From Streptomyces coacervatus (lineage in GTDB: Bacteria > Actinomycetota > Actinomycetes > Streptomycetales > Streptomycetaceae), in assembly GCF_029223485.1 (NCBI RefSeq), contig NZ_JARHTP010000002.1, forward strand, positions 744,001-808,000: a stretch of DNA of 64,000 bases, read 5' to 3'. Every line of letters starts with the position of its first letter. Positions within the stretch are counted from its first letter, which is position 1. Below are positions 34,177 through 44,603 of this stretch, in pieces. A program made the position numbers and the translations under genes. The notes under the pieces are model-generated. The model worked only from the letters and a program-made list of their open reading frames with translations. It was not told where the DNA came from and did no database searches.

Positions 34177-35364
34177 TCAGGCCAGTGCGTCGTTCGGGGC
34201 GCTCACGTCGTCCTGTTCGTCTACGTCGTTCGGGCCGATCCGTTCCGTCCGGCCGTTCGGGCCGCTCAGCACGTCCTCGACCAGACGCGGGGTCAGGTCG
34301 GGGCGCACCGTCGCCGGGCTCTCGACCGTCAGGGCCGCGGCCGCGTGCCCGTAGCGGGCGGCGTCCACCGGGTCGCCGCCGGCCAGCAGGGCGTGGACGA
34401 ACGCGGCGAGCATGGCGTCCCCGGCGCCGGTGACGTCGGCGACCTCGGCGGACGGCGCGGCCAGGAATGTCGCGTCCTCGTCCGAGGTGCTCAGCACGCT
34501 GCCGCGCGCGCCGAGCCGTACCCAGACGTGGCGCACTCCGCGGGCGTGCAGCGTGCCGGCGGCGGCCGTCACCGCGGACTCGCTGTCGCCGATGTGGTGG
34601 CCGAGGAGGGCGCACAGTTCGTCGAGGTTCGGGGTCAGTGCGAAGACCGGGCGGCGGGCGGTGAGCAGCGGCGCGAGCAGGGCCGCCTTGGGGGCGCTGA
34701 CCGGGTCGATCACCACCGGTACGGCGGCGGGCTGCGCGACGTCCATCGCGTGGGCCAGCACCGACGCCGGCAGATTGCCGTCCAGGACCAGCATGTCGGC
34801 GTGGGCGATCAGCTCGCGGGCGGGGTGCAGGTCTTCGGGCGCCAGTGCTTCGGTGGCCGCCATGTCGGCGACCGCCACGACCAGGTCCCCGTCGGCGTCG
34901 AGGACCGCCGTGTACGTCCCCGTCGGGTGTGCGCTGCGGTGCACGTGGTCGAGGCGCACCCCGGCCGCCGCGGTCTCCGCGAGGAGCCGCTCGCCCGCCG
35001 GGTCGCGGCCGACGGCGGCGATCAGGTGTGTCGGGGTGCCCAGCCGCGCCAGGTTCTCCGCGATGTTGCGGCCCACGCCGCCCGCGGTGGTCCCGGCCCG
35101 CCCCGGATTGCTGGTCCGCTGCCGTACGGGCGCGAGGCTGCGCACCTTCACGTCGACGTTGGCGCCGCCGACGACGACGACCGCGTTCTCCTCGCGGAGG
35201 ATGTAGCCGCGGCCGAGGATGGCGCCTTTCTTGCCCAGGTTGGACAGGTGCACGTTCACCGCTGCCCGGGTGCTGCCGAGGGCGTCGGCGATCGCCTGCG
35301 GCCCTGCAAGGGGGTCGCGGCGCAGCAGCGCGATGATCTCGCGCTCCCGCTGGGTCAACATCAT
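34177..35364 (-). CDS. psuK: HTH-fused PfkB carbohydrate kinase, pseudouridine kinase
   Basis: A 395-aa protein: N-terminal winged HTH (residues ~1-58, LTQREREIIALLRRDPLAGPQAIADALGST) fused to a PfkB kinase (~62-375) with GGANVDVKVRSL, GGVGRNIAENLARLG and the catalytic loop DVTGAGDAMLAAF. The HTH-kinase fusion is the usual form of PsuK/YeiC-like kinases beside psuG; the enzyme phosphorylates pseudouridine at the 5' position, and the HTH may autoregulate the operon. The ATG at 35364 is chosen because TAGCTT lies 7 nt upstream (leaderless); TTG 35373 would open the frame earlier. The C-terminal ~20 residues are a polar extension. Confidence 0.88.
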   Translation of the reverse strand: MMLTQREREIIALLRRDPLAGPQAIADALGSTRAAVNVHLSNLGKKGAILGRGYILREENAVVVVGGANVDVKVRSLAPVRQRTSNPGRAGTTAGGVGRNIAENLARLGTPTHLIAAVGRDPAGERLLAETAAAGVRLDHVHRSAHPTGTYTAVLDADGDLVVAVADMAATEALAPEDLHPARELIAHADMLVLDGNLPASVLAHAMDVAQPAAVPVVIDPVSAPKAALLAPLLTARRPVFALTPNLDELCALLGHHIGDSESAVTAAAGTLHARGVRHVWVRLGARGSVLSTSDEDATFLAAPSAEVADVTGAGDAMLAAFVHALLAGGDPVDAARYGHAAAALTVESPATVRPDLTPRLVEDVLSGPNGRTERIGPNDVDEQDDVSAPNDALA

Positions 35365-35405
35365 ACTGACCAAGCTAAAGCGCCTTTATCGATGTAAGCA
35401 AGGGG

Positions 35406-35861
35406 TCAGCCGGTGCTTCTGCCGGCGTCGAGCCGTCCCACCCGCTCGACGTTCGCCCGGTCCTCGGCGTCCTCGCTGGCTTCGGCGGCGAACCAGGCGT
35501 CGAGGATCTCCTTGAGCAGCGGCTCGGAGGTCAGTCGCAGGCTGAGCGCCAGCACATTGGCGTCGTTCCAGCGGCGGGCGCCGTCCGCCGTGTACGCGTC
35601 GGTGCACAGGGCCGCCCGTACGCCGGGCACCTTGTTCGCGGCGATGGATGCGCCCGTGCCGGTCCAGCAGCACACGACCGCCTGGTCCGCGCTCCCCGCG
35701 GCGACGTCGCGCGCCGCGGCCTCCGAGCACGCGGCCCACTGAGGGTCGTCCCCGGAGCTCAGCGCCCCGTGGGGCACGACCTCGTGGCCGCGCCTGCCCA
35801 GTTCCGCGACGAGGGAGCGCGCCACGGGTTCGTCCATGTCGGAGGAGACGGAGATCCGCAT
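35406..35861 (-). CDS. RpiB/LacA/LacB-family sugar-phosphate isomerase
   Basis: A 151-aa isomerase. RISVSSDMDEPVARSLVAEL is the family N-terminus, DQAVVCCWTGTGASIAANKVPGVRAAL holds the active-site Cys/Thr-Gly region, and ARRWNDANVLALSLR is the conserved second motif. RpiB interconverts ribose 5-phosphate and ribulose 5-phosphate; LacA/LacB act on galactose/tagatose 6-phosphates. It is upstream of psuK on the same strand, and ribose 5-phosphate is the product of PsuG, so a link is possible (inference). TAGGCT lies 7 nt before the ATG with no ribosome site (leaderless). The open frame above is not used. Confidence 0.85.
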   Translation of the reverse strand: MRISVSSDMDEPVARSLVAELGRRGHEVVPHGALSSGDDPQWAACSEAAARDVAAGSADQAVVCCWTGTGASIAANKVPGVRAALCTDAYTADGARRWNDANVLALSLRLTSEPLLKEILDAWFAAEASEDAEDRANVERVGRLDAGRSTG

Positions 35862-35926
35862 GTCCCGGAGCCTAACGCCGCGGGGCTCACGCCCCCAGTG
35901 CACGGGTGAGCAGGTCTGAGTGAGGG

Positions 35927-37168
35927 CTACGGCGCCAGCGCCCCGAGCGGATCGTCCAGCACCGGCTGCCACGCCAACTCGGCAGCTCCGACCAGGCTGT
36001 TGTGGTCGAGGGTGCAGGCCAGGATGGGGACGCCGCCGCTCTGCCCCCACAGGCTGCGGTCGGCGACGACCGCGCGCAGGCGCTCGGGGTCGGCGTCGAG
36101 GAGGGTGCGGTGCAGGCCGCCGAGGATGATGCGGTCGGGGTTGAGGATGTTGACCAGGCCCGCGAGGCCGAGGCCGAGGCGGTCGATGAGGGCCTCGGTG
36201 GCGGTGCGGATGGACGGGTCGTCGTAGTGATTGCTGATCAGGTCGATGGCCTGCTGGAGGAGGGAGACCTCGGGGCCGGGGTCGCGGCCGGCCGCCGTGA
36301 GCAGGGCCAGCGGGTCGGCCTCGACGTCGAGGCAGCCGCGGCTGCCGCAGTGGCAGGGGCGGCCCTCGGGGTTGACGGTGAGGTGGCCGACCTCCAGGGC
36401 CAGGCCCGAACTGCCCGTGTGGAGGCGGCCGTCGAGCACCAGGGCGCCGCCCACGCCCCGGTGGCCGGTGGCCACGCACAGCAGGTCCCGGGAGCCGCGG
36501 CCCGCGCCGTGCCGGTGCTCGGCGAGGGCGGCGAGGTTGACGTCGTTGCCTGCGAAGGCGGGTCCGGTGAGGCCGGCCTCGCGCACGCATTCCGCGAAGA
36601 TCCGCCGGACCGGCGCGCCCGCGGGCCAGGCCAGGTGCAGGGGGTTGAGGGCGAGCCCGTCCGGTTCGGCGACCGCGGACGGTACGGCGAGTCCGGCGCC
36701 GACGCAGCGCCGTCCCGTCGAGCGCAGCAGTTCGGCGCCCGCTTCCACGACCGAGCCGAGGACCTTCGCCGGGTCGGCGTCGACGGTCTCGCAGCCGGGC
36801 GCGGTGGCGACGATCCGGCCGCCCAGTCCGACCAGCGCGGCCCGGAACCCGTCGGCGTGCACCTGCGCCGCGAGGACGACCGGGCCGTCGTCGGCGACCG
36901 CGAGCCGGTGCGAGGGCCGGCCCTGCGAGCCGGCCGCCGCGCCGGGCCGCGCATCGACGCGGATCAGCCCGAGCGCCTCCAGTTCGGCGGCGACCGCACC
37001 GGCCGTGGCCCGCGTGACGCCGAGTTCGGCGGTGAGCACGGCCCGGGTGGGTGCGCGTCCGGTGTGCACGAGCTCCAACGCGGGCCCGAGCGCACCGCGC
37101 CCCCGGTCCAACCGCGTTCTCGAGGTGGTCCCTTCCCCCGTCGGCCGGGGGTCCGCGTTGCCGCTCAT
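35927..37168 (-). CDS. ROK-family transcriptional regulator
   Basis: A 413-aa ROK protein: N-terminal winged HTH (~20-85, LELVHTGRAPTRAVLTAELGVTRATAGAVAAEL), then the ROK kinase-like domain with FAGNDVNLAALAEHRHG, HRGVGGALVLDGRLHTG and the zinc motif GHLTVNPEGRPCHCGSRGCLDVEA (CxCGxxGCL). The presence of the HTH makes it a regulator of sugar uptake rather than a kinase, although the kinase Asp in the GND motif is retained. GAGACT lies 7 nt before the ATG, a weak leaderless -10. It may control nearby sugar-phosphate genes (inference). Confidence 0.9.
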   Translation of the reverse strand: MSGNADPRPTGEGTTSRTRLDRGRGALGPALELVHTGRAPTRAVLTAELGVTRATAGAVAAELEALGLIRVDARPGAAAGSQGRPSHRLAVADDGPVVLAAQVHADGFRAALVGLGGRIVATAPGCETVDADPAKVLGSVVEAGAELLRSTGRRCVGAGLAVPSAVAEPDGLALNPLHLAWPAGAPVRRIFAECVREAGLTGPAFAGNDVNLAALAEHRHGAGRGSRDLLCVATGHRGVGGALVLDGRLHTGSSGLALEVGHLTVNPEGRPCHCGSRGCLDVEADPLALLTAAGRDPGPEVSLLQQAIDLISNHYDDPSIRTATEALIDRLGLGLAGLVNILNPDRIILGGLHRTLLDADPERLRAVVADRSLWGQSGGVPILACTLDHNSLVGAAELAWQPVLDDPLGALAP

Positions 37169-37204
37169 GAGGGCGAGTCTCCCATGATCCGCAGTTACGT
37201 CGAG

Positions 37205-37852
37205 CTACAGGCCGCTGACCCGAAGCGTGATGTTCAGACGTCCGGACAGCCCCAACTCCGGGGGCGCGGTGCCCGCGTAGACGCGCGGCACCCCGTGGTA
37301 GGCGAGCCGCGACGGCCCGCCGAACACGAAGAGATCGCCGCTGCGCAGCTCGACGTCCGTGTACGGCTTGGCCCGGGTCCCGGTGTTCCCGAAGCGGAAG
37401 ACGCAGGTGTCGCCGAGGCTCAGCGACACCACTGGCGCGTCCGCCTTCTCGTCGCTGTCGCGGTGCATGCCCATGCGGGCGTCCGCGTCGTAGAAGTTGA
37501 TCAGTGCGATGTCGTACGAGTACGAGTGCGTCGGCGTCCCCAGGGCATCGGTGACCGCCTGTCGCCCCAGCTCGTCGAGCCACCCGGGAAACGGCTTCAC
37601 CGGAGCACCGTCACCGTCGACGACCGTGCGGGCGTAGCCGTACGGATACCAGTGCCGGCCCAGGCAGACCTGCCGGGCGGTCATCGTGCCGCCGCCGGGT
37701 GTGCGGACCGTGCGCAGCCCGGCCGGAGGTCGGGCCCAGGCGCGGCAGGCCTCCAGCAGTTCCCGTTGCTGCACCGTGTCCAGCCAGTCCGGCACATGCA
37801 CCGCGCCCGGCGCGACCTCCGTACGCGCTCGGGGAAACAGCTCGGCTTCCAT
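37205..37852 (-). CDS. AlkB-like 2-oxoglutarate/Fe(II) dioxygenase
   Basis: A 215-aa DNA/RNA demethylase-type dioxygenase. The Fe ligands are His-x-Asp in MGMHRDSDEKADAPV and the later His in LAYHGVPRVY; the 2OG-binding Arg is in LSGRLNITLRV. INFYDADARMGMHRD, LGDTCVFRFGNTG and FGGPSRLAYHG are the AlkB-type signature blocks. These enzymes remove alkyl groups from bases oxidatively. Start is ATG 37852 (an ATG at 37861 is the alternative); CAGGAT 7 nt upstream is a weak leaderless signal. It is divergent from the rlmG-like gene across 69 nt. Confidence 0.9.
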   Translation of the reverse strand: MEAELFPRARTEVAPGAVHVPDWLDTVQQRELLEACRAWARPPAGLRTVRTPGGGTMTARQVCLGRHWYPYGYARTVVDGDGAPVKPFPGWLDELGRQAVTDALGTPTHSYSYDIALINFYDADARMGMHRDSDEKADAPVVSLSLGDTCVFRFGNTGTRAKPYTDVELRSGDLFVFGGPSRLAYHGVPRVYAGTAPPELGLSGRLNITLRVSGL

Positions 37853-37921
37853 GGTCTCCATCCTGCCCGAAGCGCCCGGCCGACCGGGTCTGAGCTGCGG
37901 CTCGGCTAGCCTTGACGCACG

Positions 37922-39067
37922 ATGAACGACCGTATGACGACGCCGTGGGGCGAGCTCGCGCTGGCCCGTTTCCCCGAGGACCCGCGCGAGAGGCTGCGTG
38001 CCTGGGACGCCTCCGACGAGTACCTGCTGAGGCACCTCGCGGCCGAGAAGGTCCCGCTGTCCGGCACGGTCGTGGTTCTCGGCGACCGCTGGGGCGCCCT
38101 GGTCACCGCGCTCGCGGCGCACGGGCCCGTGCAGATCACCGACTCGTTCCTCGCGCAGGAGGCGACCCGGGCGAACCTGGACCGGGCCGGCGTCGAGACC
38201 GGTGCCGTACGGCTGCTCACCACCCAGGATCCGCCGCCCGAGCGCGTCGACGTCCTGCTGGTCAGGGTGCCGAAGAGTCTTGCGCTGCTGGAGGACCAGC
38301 TGCTCCGGCTGGCGCCCGCGGTGCACGAGGGGACGGTCGTCGTCGGCACCGGGATGGTCAAGGAGATCCACACCTCGACGCTGCAGCTGTTCGAGCGGAT
38401 CCTGGGGCCGACCAGGACCTCCCTGGCCGAGCGGAAGGCCCGGCTGATCTTCTGCACGCCCGATGCGTCGCCGGGGCGAGCCGCGAACCCGTGGCCGTAC
38501 AGCTATGCGCTGCCCGACGGCATCGGCTCGGTCTCGGGGCGCACCGTGGTCAACCACGCGGGCGTGTTCTGCGCCGACCGCCTCGACATCGGCACCCGCT
38601 TCTTCCTGCAGCATCTGCCCACCGCGCTCGGCGCCCGGCGGGTGGTGGACCTGGGCTGCGGCAACGGGGTGGTCGGTACGGCGGTGGCGGTGGCCGATCC
38701 GGCGGCCGAGGTGCTGTTCGTGGACGAGTCGTTCCAGGCCGTGGCCTCGGCGGAGGCGACGTACAAGGCGAACGGGGTGCCGGGGCACGCGGAGTTCCGG
38801 GTCGGGGACGGGCTGGCGGGGGTGCCGGACGGGAGTGTCGACCTCGTGCTGAGCAATCCGCCGTTCCACTCGCACCAGGCGACGACCGACATGACGGCGT
38901 GGCGGATGTTCACCGGGGCGCGGCGTGTGCTGCGTCCCGGCGGCGAGATGTGGGTGGTCGGCAACCGGCATCTGGGGTACCACGTGAAGTTGCGCAAGGT
39001 GTTCGGCAACAGTCAACTGGTCGCCGGAGACCCGAAGTTCGTGGTGCTGAAGGCGGTCAAGAAGTGA
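37922..39067 (+). CDS. rlmG: RlmG-like rRNA (guanine-N2) methyltransferase
   Basis: A 381-aa class I SAM methyltransferase of the RsmC/RlmG type. The N-terminal half (~1-200) is the degenerate MTS_N domain (TVVVLGDRWGALVTALA, RVPKSLALLEDQLLRL); the C-terminal half has SAM motif VVDLGCGNGVVGTA and catalytic NPPF (LVLSNPPFHSHQATT) for N2-methylation of guanine. Length matches E. coli RlmG (378 aa), which modifies G1835 of 23S rRNA. TAGCCT lies 9 nt before the ATG. The stop TGA sits immediately beside the convergent aldolase stop, giving TGATCA with no spacer. Confidence 0.85.
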   Translation: MNDRMTTPWGELALARFPEDPRERLRAWDASDEYLLRHLAAEKVPLSGTVVVLGDRWGALVTALAAHGPVQITDSFLAQEATRANLDRAGVETGAVRLLTTQDPPPERVDVLLVRVPKSLALLEDQLLRLAPAVHEGTVVVGTGMVKEIHTSTLQLFERILGPTRTSLAERKARLIFCTPDASPGRAANPWPYSYALPDGIGSVSGRTVVNHAGVFCADRLDIGTRFFLQHLPTALGARRVVDLGCGNGVVGTAVAVADPAAEVLFVDESFQAVASAEATYKANGVPGHAEFRVGDGLAGVPDGSVDLVLSNPPFHSHQATTDMTAWRMFTGARRVLRPGGEMWVVGNRHLGYHVKLRKVFGNSQLVAGDPKFVVLKAVKK

Positions 39068-39928
39068 TCAGGCGGCGCGTCGGCCGACAGTGCGAATAAT
39101 TCCGGTCACCGCCCGCACCATCGCCTCCCTTCCCACACTCAGGTACTTGCGCGAGTCGACCGCCTCGGGGTGGGCGGCCAGGAAGTCACGGATGGCGCCC
39201 GTCATGGCGATGTTGAGGGCGGTGCCGACGTTCACCTTGGCGATGCCGCCCGCGACCGCCGCGGTGAGCTCGTCGTCCGGTAGGCCCGAGGAGCCGTGCA
39301 GGACGAGGGGCACGTCCAGGGCGGCGGAGAGCCGTTTGAGGAGCTCGTGGTCGAGCGTGGCGGTGCGGGTGGTCATGGCGTGTGTGCTGCCGATGGCGAC
39401 GGCAAGGGCGTCCACGCCGGAGTCGGCGACGAACGTGCGCGCCTCGGCGGGATCGGTGCGGGCGCCGGGCGCGTGGGCGTCCAGCGGCGGCTCGCCCGCC
39501 TTGCCCGCGACCTGCCCCAACTCGGCCTCGATCCACAGCCCTTGGGCGTGCGCCCAGTCGACGGCGGCCCGGGTCGCGGCGAGGTTCTGCTCGTAGGGAA
39601 GACGAGCCGCGTCGTACATCACGGAGCTGAATCCGGCGTCCGCGGCCTGGCGCAGCAGGTCGTCGCTCTGGACGTGGTCGAGGTGCAACGCGACGGGAAC
39701 GGAGGCGCGTTCGGCGGCGGCGACGGCCGCGCGGGCGAGCGGGAGCAGCCGTCCATAGCGGAACTTGACCGCGTTCTCGCTGACTTGGAGGACTACGGGG
39801 GCCTGCGCGACCTCGGCGCCGGCGACGACGGCCTCGACATGTTCCAGGGTGATGATGTTGAAGGCGGCGACGGCTGAGTGCTCGGCGGCGGCCCGGGTGA
39901 CGAGGTGGCCGGTGGTGACGAGGGGCAC
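39068..39928 (-). CDS. Class II fructose/tagatose-bisphosphate aldolase-family protein
   Basis: A 286-aa zinc-dependent aldolase. AAFNIITLEHVEAVVAGAE, zinc-ligand LHLDHVQSDDLLRQA, IEAELGQVAGK, the phosphate-binding AVAIGSTHAM, and LVLHGSSGLPDDEL followed by GIAKVNVGTALNIAM match KbaY/GatY-type ketose-bisphosphate aldolases. The start is GTG at 39928 after AAGGAG. It follows the SIS isomerase by 41 nt, both opposite the DeoR regulator at 41004, suggesting an amino-sugar or tagatose catabolic operon of the aga type. Exact sugar unknown. Confidence 0.88.
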   Translation of the reverse strand: MPLVTTGHLVTRAAAEHSAVAAFNIITLEHVEAVVAGAEVAQAPVVLQVSENAVKFRYGRLLPLARAAVAAAERASVPVALHLDHVQSDDLLRQAADAGFSSVMYDAARLPYEQNLAATRAAVDWAHAQGLWIEAELGQVAGKAGEPPLDAHAPGARTDPAEARTFVADSGVDALAVAIGSTHAMTTRTATLDHELLKRLSAALDVPLVLHGSSGLPDDELTAAVAGGIAKVNVGTALNIAMTGAIRDFLAAHPEAVDSRKYLSVGREAMVRAVTGIIRTVGRRAA

Positions 39929-39969
39929 GGCTTCTCCTTACCGAAGGGTCAAGGCTTCCTACCGAACGG

Positions 39970-40851
39970 TCAGGGCGCGAGGATCACCGAGCGGGTGAGG
40001 TGACGGGGCTGGTCCGGGTCGAATCCGCGGGCCGCGGCGACGGCGACCGCGAGGCGCTGGGCGCGGACCAGTTCGGCGAGCGGGTCGAGCGTGCCCGCGA
40101 TCCACAACCCGCCGGTGGCGCGCACCTGTTCGGCCAGGCCCTCGGGGGCGTCGCCGAGCATCCAGGCCGCCGTGCCGTGGGTGGTGATGCTGATCGGGCC
40201 GTGCCGGTACTCCATCGCCGGGTAGGCCTCGGTCCAGGCGAGTGAGGCCTCGCGCATCTTCAGCCCGGCCTCGTTGGCCAGGCCCACCGTCCAGCCCCGG
40301 CCCAGGAAGGTGAACTGCGTGCAGGCGACGAGACCTTCGGGCAGCGGGGTCGCCAGGGCGGTGCGGGCGTCGGTGACGACAGTGTCGGTGTGCAGGCCCA
40401 GATGGGCACGGAGCAGGGTCAGCGCGGTCGTGGCGAACCGCGTCTGCACGACGGACCGTTCGTCCGCGTAGTCGAGCACGACGACATCGTCGGCGGCCGC
40501 CATGACCGGCGTGTCCGGGTCGGCGGTGATCGCCGTCGTCCGCGTATGTCCCCTCAACTTGCCGAGCAGGCCGAGGACTTCGGTGGTGGTGCCGGAGCGG
40601 GTCAGGGCCACGACACGGTCGTACGGGCGGCCGTACGGGAACTCGGAGGCGGCGAAGGCGTCCGTCTCGCCCTGCCCGGCGCCCTCGCGCAGTGCGGCCG
40701 CCGCCTGCGCCATGAAGTACGAGGTGCCGCACCCGACGATGGCGACCCGCTCGCCCGGCGCCGGGAGCACCCCGCGGTACCGGTCCGCCTGCGATGCGGC
40801 CCGTATCCAGCACTCGGGCTGGCTGGTCAGCTCGTCCTCGACATGGGTCAT
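39970..40851 (-). CDS. SIS-domain sugar-phosphate isomerase/deaminase (AgaS-like)
   Basis: A 293-aa protein with two SIS domains: the first has IVGCGTSYFMAQAAAAL, LTRSGTTTEVLGLLGKL; the second has FLGRGWTVGLANEAGLKMREA and AYPAMEYRHGPISI, the conserved block of GlmS-like and AgaS-like isomerases. It lacks a glutaminase domain, so it would isomerise or deaminate an aminosugar 6-phosphate rather than make glucosamine-6-phosphate from glutamine. ATG 40851 follows GGGGAGGGG. It is the first gene of the pair with the aldolase and is divergent from the DeoR gene. Confidence 0.87.
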   Translation of the reverse strand: MTHVEDELTSQPECWIRAASQADRYRGVLPAPGERVAIVGCGTSYFMAQAAAALREGAGQGETDAFAASEFPYGRPYDRVVALTRSGTTTEVLGLLGKLRGHTRTTAITADPDTPVMAAADDVVVLDYADERSVVQTRFATTALTLLRAHLGLHTDTVVTDARTALATPLPEGLVACTQFTFLGRGWTVGLANEAGLKMREASLAWTEAYPAMEYRHGPISITTHGTAAWMLGDAPEGLAEQVRATGGLWIAGTLDPLAELVRAQRLAVAVAAARGFDPDQPRHLTRSVILAP

Positions 40852-40921
40852 GCCGGACCCCTCCCCTGGTGTGATCCCCTGGCCTACTGCGCGCCGTTTG
40901 ATTGTTCCTGCAAGATACAGC

Positions 40922-40972
40922 GCGCTTTCGAGCAGAATCAAGCATTCGAGCGCAGAGGGGGTGCGCTAGGGT
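40922..40972. promoter_or_regulatory. Divergent promoter/operator between DeoR gene and sugar operon
   Basis: The ~150-nt intergenic DNA holds an inverted repeat with GCGCT (40922-40926) and AGCGC (40949-40953), two TTCGAG copies inside it, and TAGGGT (40967-40972) as a probable -10 for the DeoR gene. The A/T-rich inner part (AGAATCAAGCAT) is unusual here. This is a good candidate operator for the DeoR protein acting on both directions. Confidence 0.5.
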
Positions 40973-41003
40973 CGCCGGGAGATCGAGGAACGGAGGGTGG
41001 GTC

Positions 41004-41783
41004 ATGTCGCGGGACGCCCGCTGGAAGGCGCTACTGGAGCTGCTCGTCGAGCGCGGCCGGCTGGACGTCGAGGAGGCGGCCGCCGAGCTGGAGGTCTCGG
41101 CCGCGACGATCCGGCGCGACTTCGACCAGCTCGCCGAGCAGCAGATGCTCGTGCGCACCCGGGGCGGCGCCGTCGTGCACGGGGTGTCGTACGAGCTGCC
41201 GCTGCGCTACAAGACGGCCCGGCACGCCTCCGAGAAGCAGCGGATCGCGAAGGCGGTGGCCGACCTCGTCGCGCCCGGCGAGGCAGTGGGGCTGACCGGC
41301 GGCACCACCACCACCGAGGTGGCGCGCGCCCTGGCCGTGCGCAGTGATCTCGCCTCCGGTTCCCCCGCGCTCACCATCGTCACGAACGCGCTCAACATCG
41401 CCAACGAGCTTGCCGTGCGCCCCCAGTTCAAGATCGTGGTGACCGGCGGGGTGGCGCGCCCGCAGTCGTACGAGCTCATCGGGCCGCTCGCGGACGGTGT
41501 GCTCGGGCAGATCACCCTCGATGTGGCCGTGCTCGGTGTCGTCGCGTTCGACGTCACGCACGGCGCCGCCGCGCACGACGAGGCGGAGGCCGCGATCAAC
41601 CGGCTGCTGTGCGAGCGGGCCGAGCGGGTGATCGTCGCCGCGGACTCCAGCAAGCTGGGCCGGCGGGCGTTCGCGCGGATCTGCTCGGCCGAGTCGGTGG
41701 ACACCCTGGTCACGGACGCGGCGGCGAGCGCGGAGACGGTGCGCGGCTTCGAGGAGGCGGGGATCGCGGTCGTGGCGGTCTGA
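41004..41783 (+). CDS. DeoR-family regulator (AgaR-like)
   Basis: A 259-aa DeoR regulator: winged HTH (~6-58, WKALLELLVERGRLDVEEAA, VSAATIRRDFDQLAEQ), then the sensor domain with LTGGTTTTEVARAL, IVTNALNIANELAV, VVTGGVARPQSYELIGPL and ADSSKLGRRAFARI, which binds a phosphorylated sugar. ATG 41004 has CGGAGGGTGG upstream; TAGGGT ~32 nt upstream is the likely -10. Divergence from SIS and aldolase genes suggests it represses an amino-sugar or tagatose pathway. Confidence 0.92.
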   Translation: MSRDARWKALLELLVERGRLDVEEAAAELEVSAATIRRDFDQLAEQQMLVRTRGGAVVHGVSYELPLRYKTARHASEKQRIAKAVADLVAPGEAVGLTGGTTTTEVARALAVRSDLASGSPALTIVTNALNIANELAVRPQFKIVVTGGVARPQSYELIGPLADGVLGQITLDVAVLGVVAFDVTHGAAAHDEAEAAINRLLCERAERVIVAADSSKLGRRAFARICSAESVDTLVTDAAASAETVRGFEEAGIAVVAV

Positions 41784-41883
41784 CTCACGACAGTGCGGCT
41801 CGGCCGCCGCGATCCACACGCCCGGGTGGCTGATTCCGCCTAGGCTGGGAGCGCGGGATGCGTGTCGGGGCAGGGAGGCTGCG

Positions 41884-43725
<1,842 letters not shown>

Positions 43726-43867
43726 GGCCCCGACGGGAGGTGTCGGCAGCACCACCCCGCATCCGCCACTCAGGCCCAGGGACGAGAGGCCCCGCGGCCG
43801 GAAGGATTCATGACGTCGGACAAACGGACCGACTCGGAATCCACCTCACGGACTCGGGGGAACTCCC

Positions 43868-44521
43868 ATGAACGAAACCTTCGCCAGGCGTCTGACCGGC
43901 GGAGCCGGCATCGCCGCCGCGGCCGCGCTCATCGTCGAAGTGCCCCTGTACTTCGTCTACTCGGGCTCGCCGCCGGACGCGAACGTGCTCACCAGGCTGC
44001 TCCTCGGGATCGTCGCCCTCGCGTGCCTGGTCGTGTTCGTGACAGCGTTCCGTGAACTGGTCAAGCACACGCGTCCCGACTACGAGTGGGCGGGCTCGAT
44101 GGCCTTCGCCACCGGGCTGGTCTACGCGACCGTCACCCTGGTCTCCATGGGACTGGAGGCAGGCGCGGTCATCGCCACCGACCATCCGATCGATCCGACC
44201 ATCACGGTCAACGGCACGTACATCCTCTACGGGTCGATCTCCCGGCTGATGCTCGGCCTCTTCCTCACCGCGGTCGGCTACACCGTCGCACGCACCGAAC
44301 TGCTGCCGCGCTGGATCGGCCGCTCCGCCTACCTCCTCGCCGCAATCAACCTGGCCTTCGTGCCGTCCCTGTTCTTCGGCAACACACCCGCGCACTTCTA
44401 CGCGGCGAACGGCTGGGGCACGACCGCGCTGATGGGGGCGATTCTCAGCTACTGGCTGCTGGCCGTGGGCATCTCCACCTACCGAAGCTCCACACGCCTG
44501 CGCAGTTCGATCGCCGCGTAG
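43868..44521 (+). CDS. DUF4386-like integral membrane protein
   Basis: A 217-aa protein with about six TM helices (starting ~10-30, 40-62, 75-97, 120-143, 155-172, 185-205) and short polar loops. The order resembles DUF4386 membrane proteins, whose function is unknown; no active-site motifs are visible. CGGGGGAA lies upstream of the ATG at 43868. A strong hairpin (44544-44572) follows it, so it probably forms its own transcript. It is preceded by the GH15 gene with 142 nt between. Confidence 0.65.
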   Translation: MNETFARRLTGGAGIAAAAALIVEVPLYFVYSGSPPDANVLTRLLLGIVALACLVVFVTAFRELVKHTRPDYEWAGSMAFATGLVYATVTLVSMGLEAGAVIATDHPIDPTITVNGTYILYGSISRLMLGLFLTAVGYTVARTELLPRWIGRSAYLLAAINLAFVPSLFFGNTPAHFYAANGWGTTALMGAILSYWLLAVGISTYRSSTRLRSSIAA

Positions 44522-44543
44522 CCTGGGGAGCAGCTCACCAAGG

Positions 44544-44572
44544 GGGCGGGACAGCGACCAGCTGTCCCGCCC
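44544..44572 (+). terminator. Hairpin terminator
   Basis: GGGCGGGACAGC and its exact complement GCTGTCCCGCCC (12-bp stem, 5-nt GACCA loop) lie 23 nt after the stop of the membrane protein gene and 31 nt before the amidohydrolase ATG. The stem is GC-rich and lacks a U-tract, as is typical for Streptomyces terminators. Confidence 0.8.
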
Positions 44573-44603
44573 TGCCGTATGTGACCTCGTGACTGGAGCC
44601 CTG

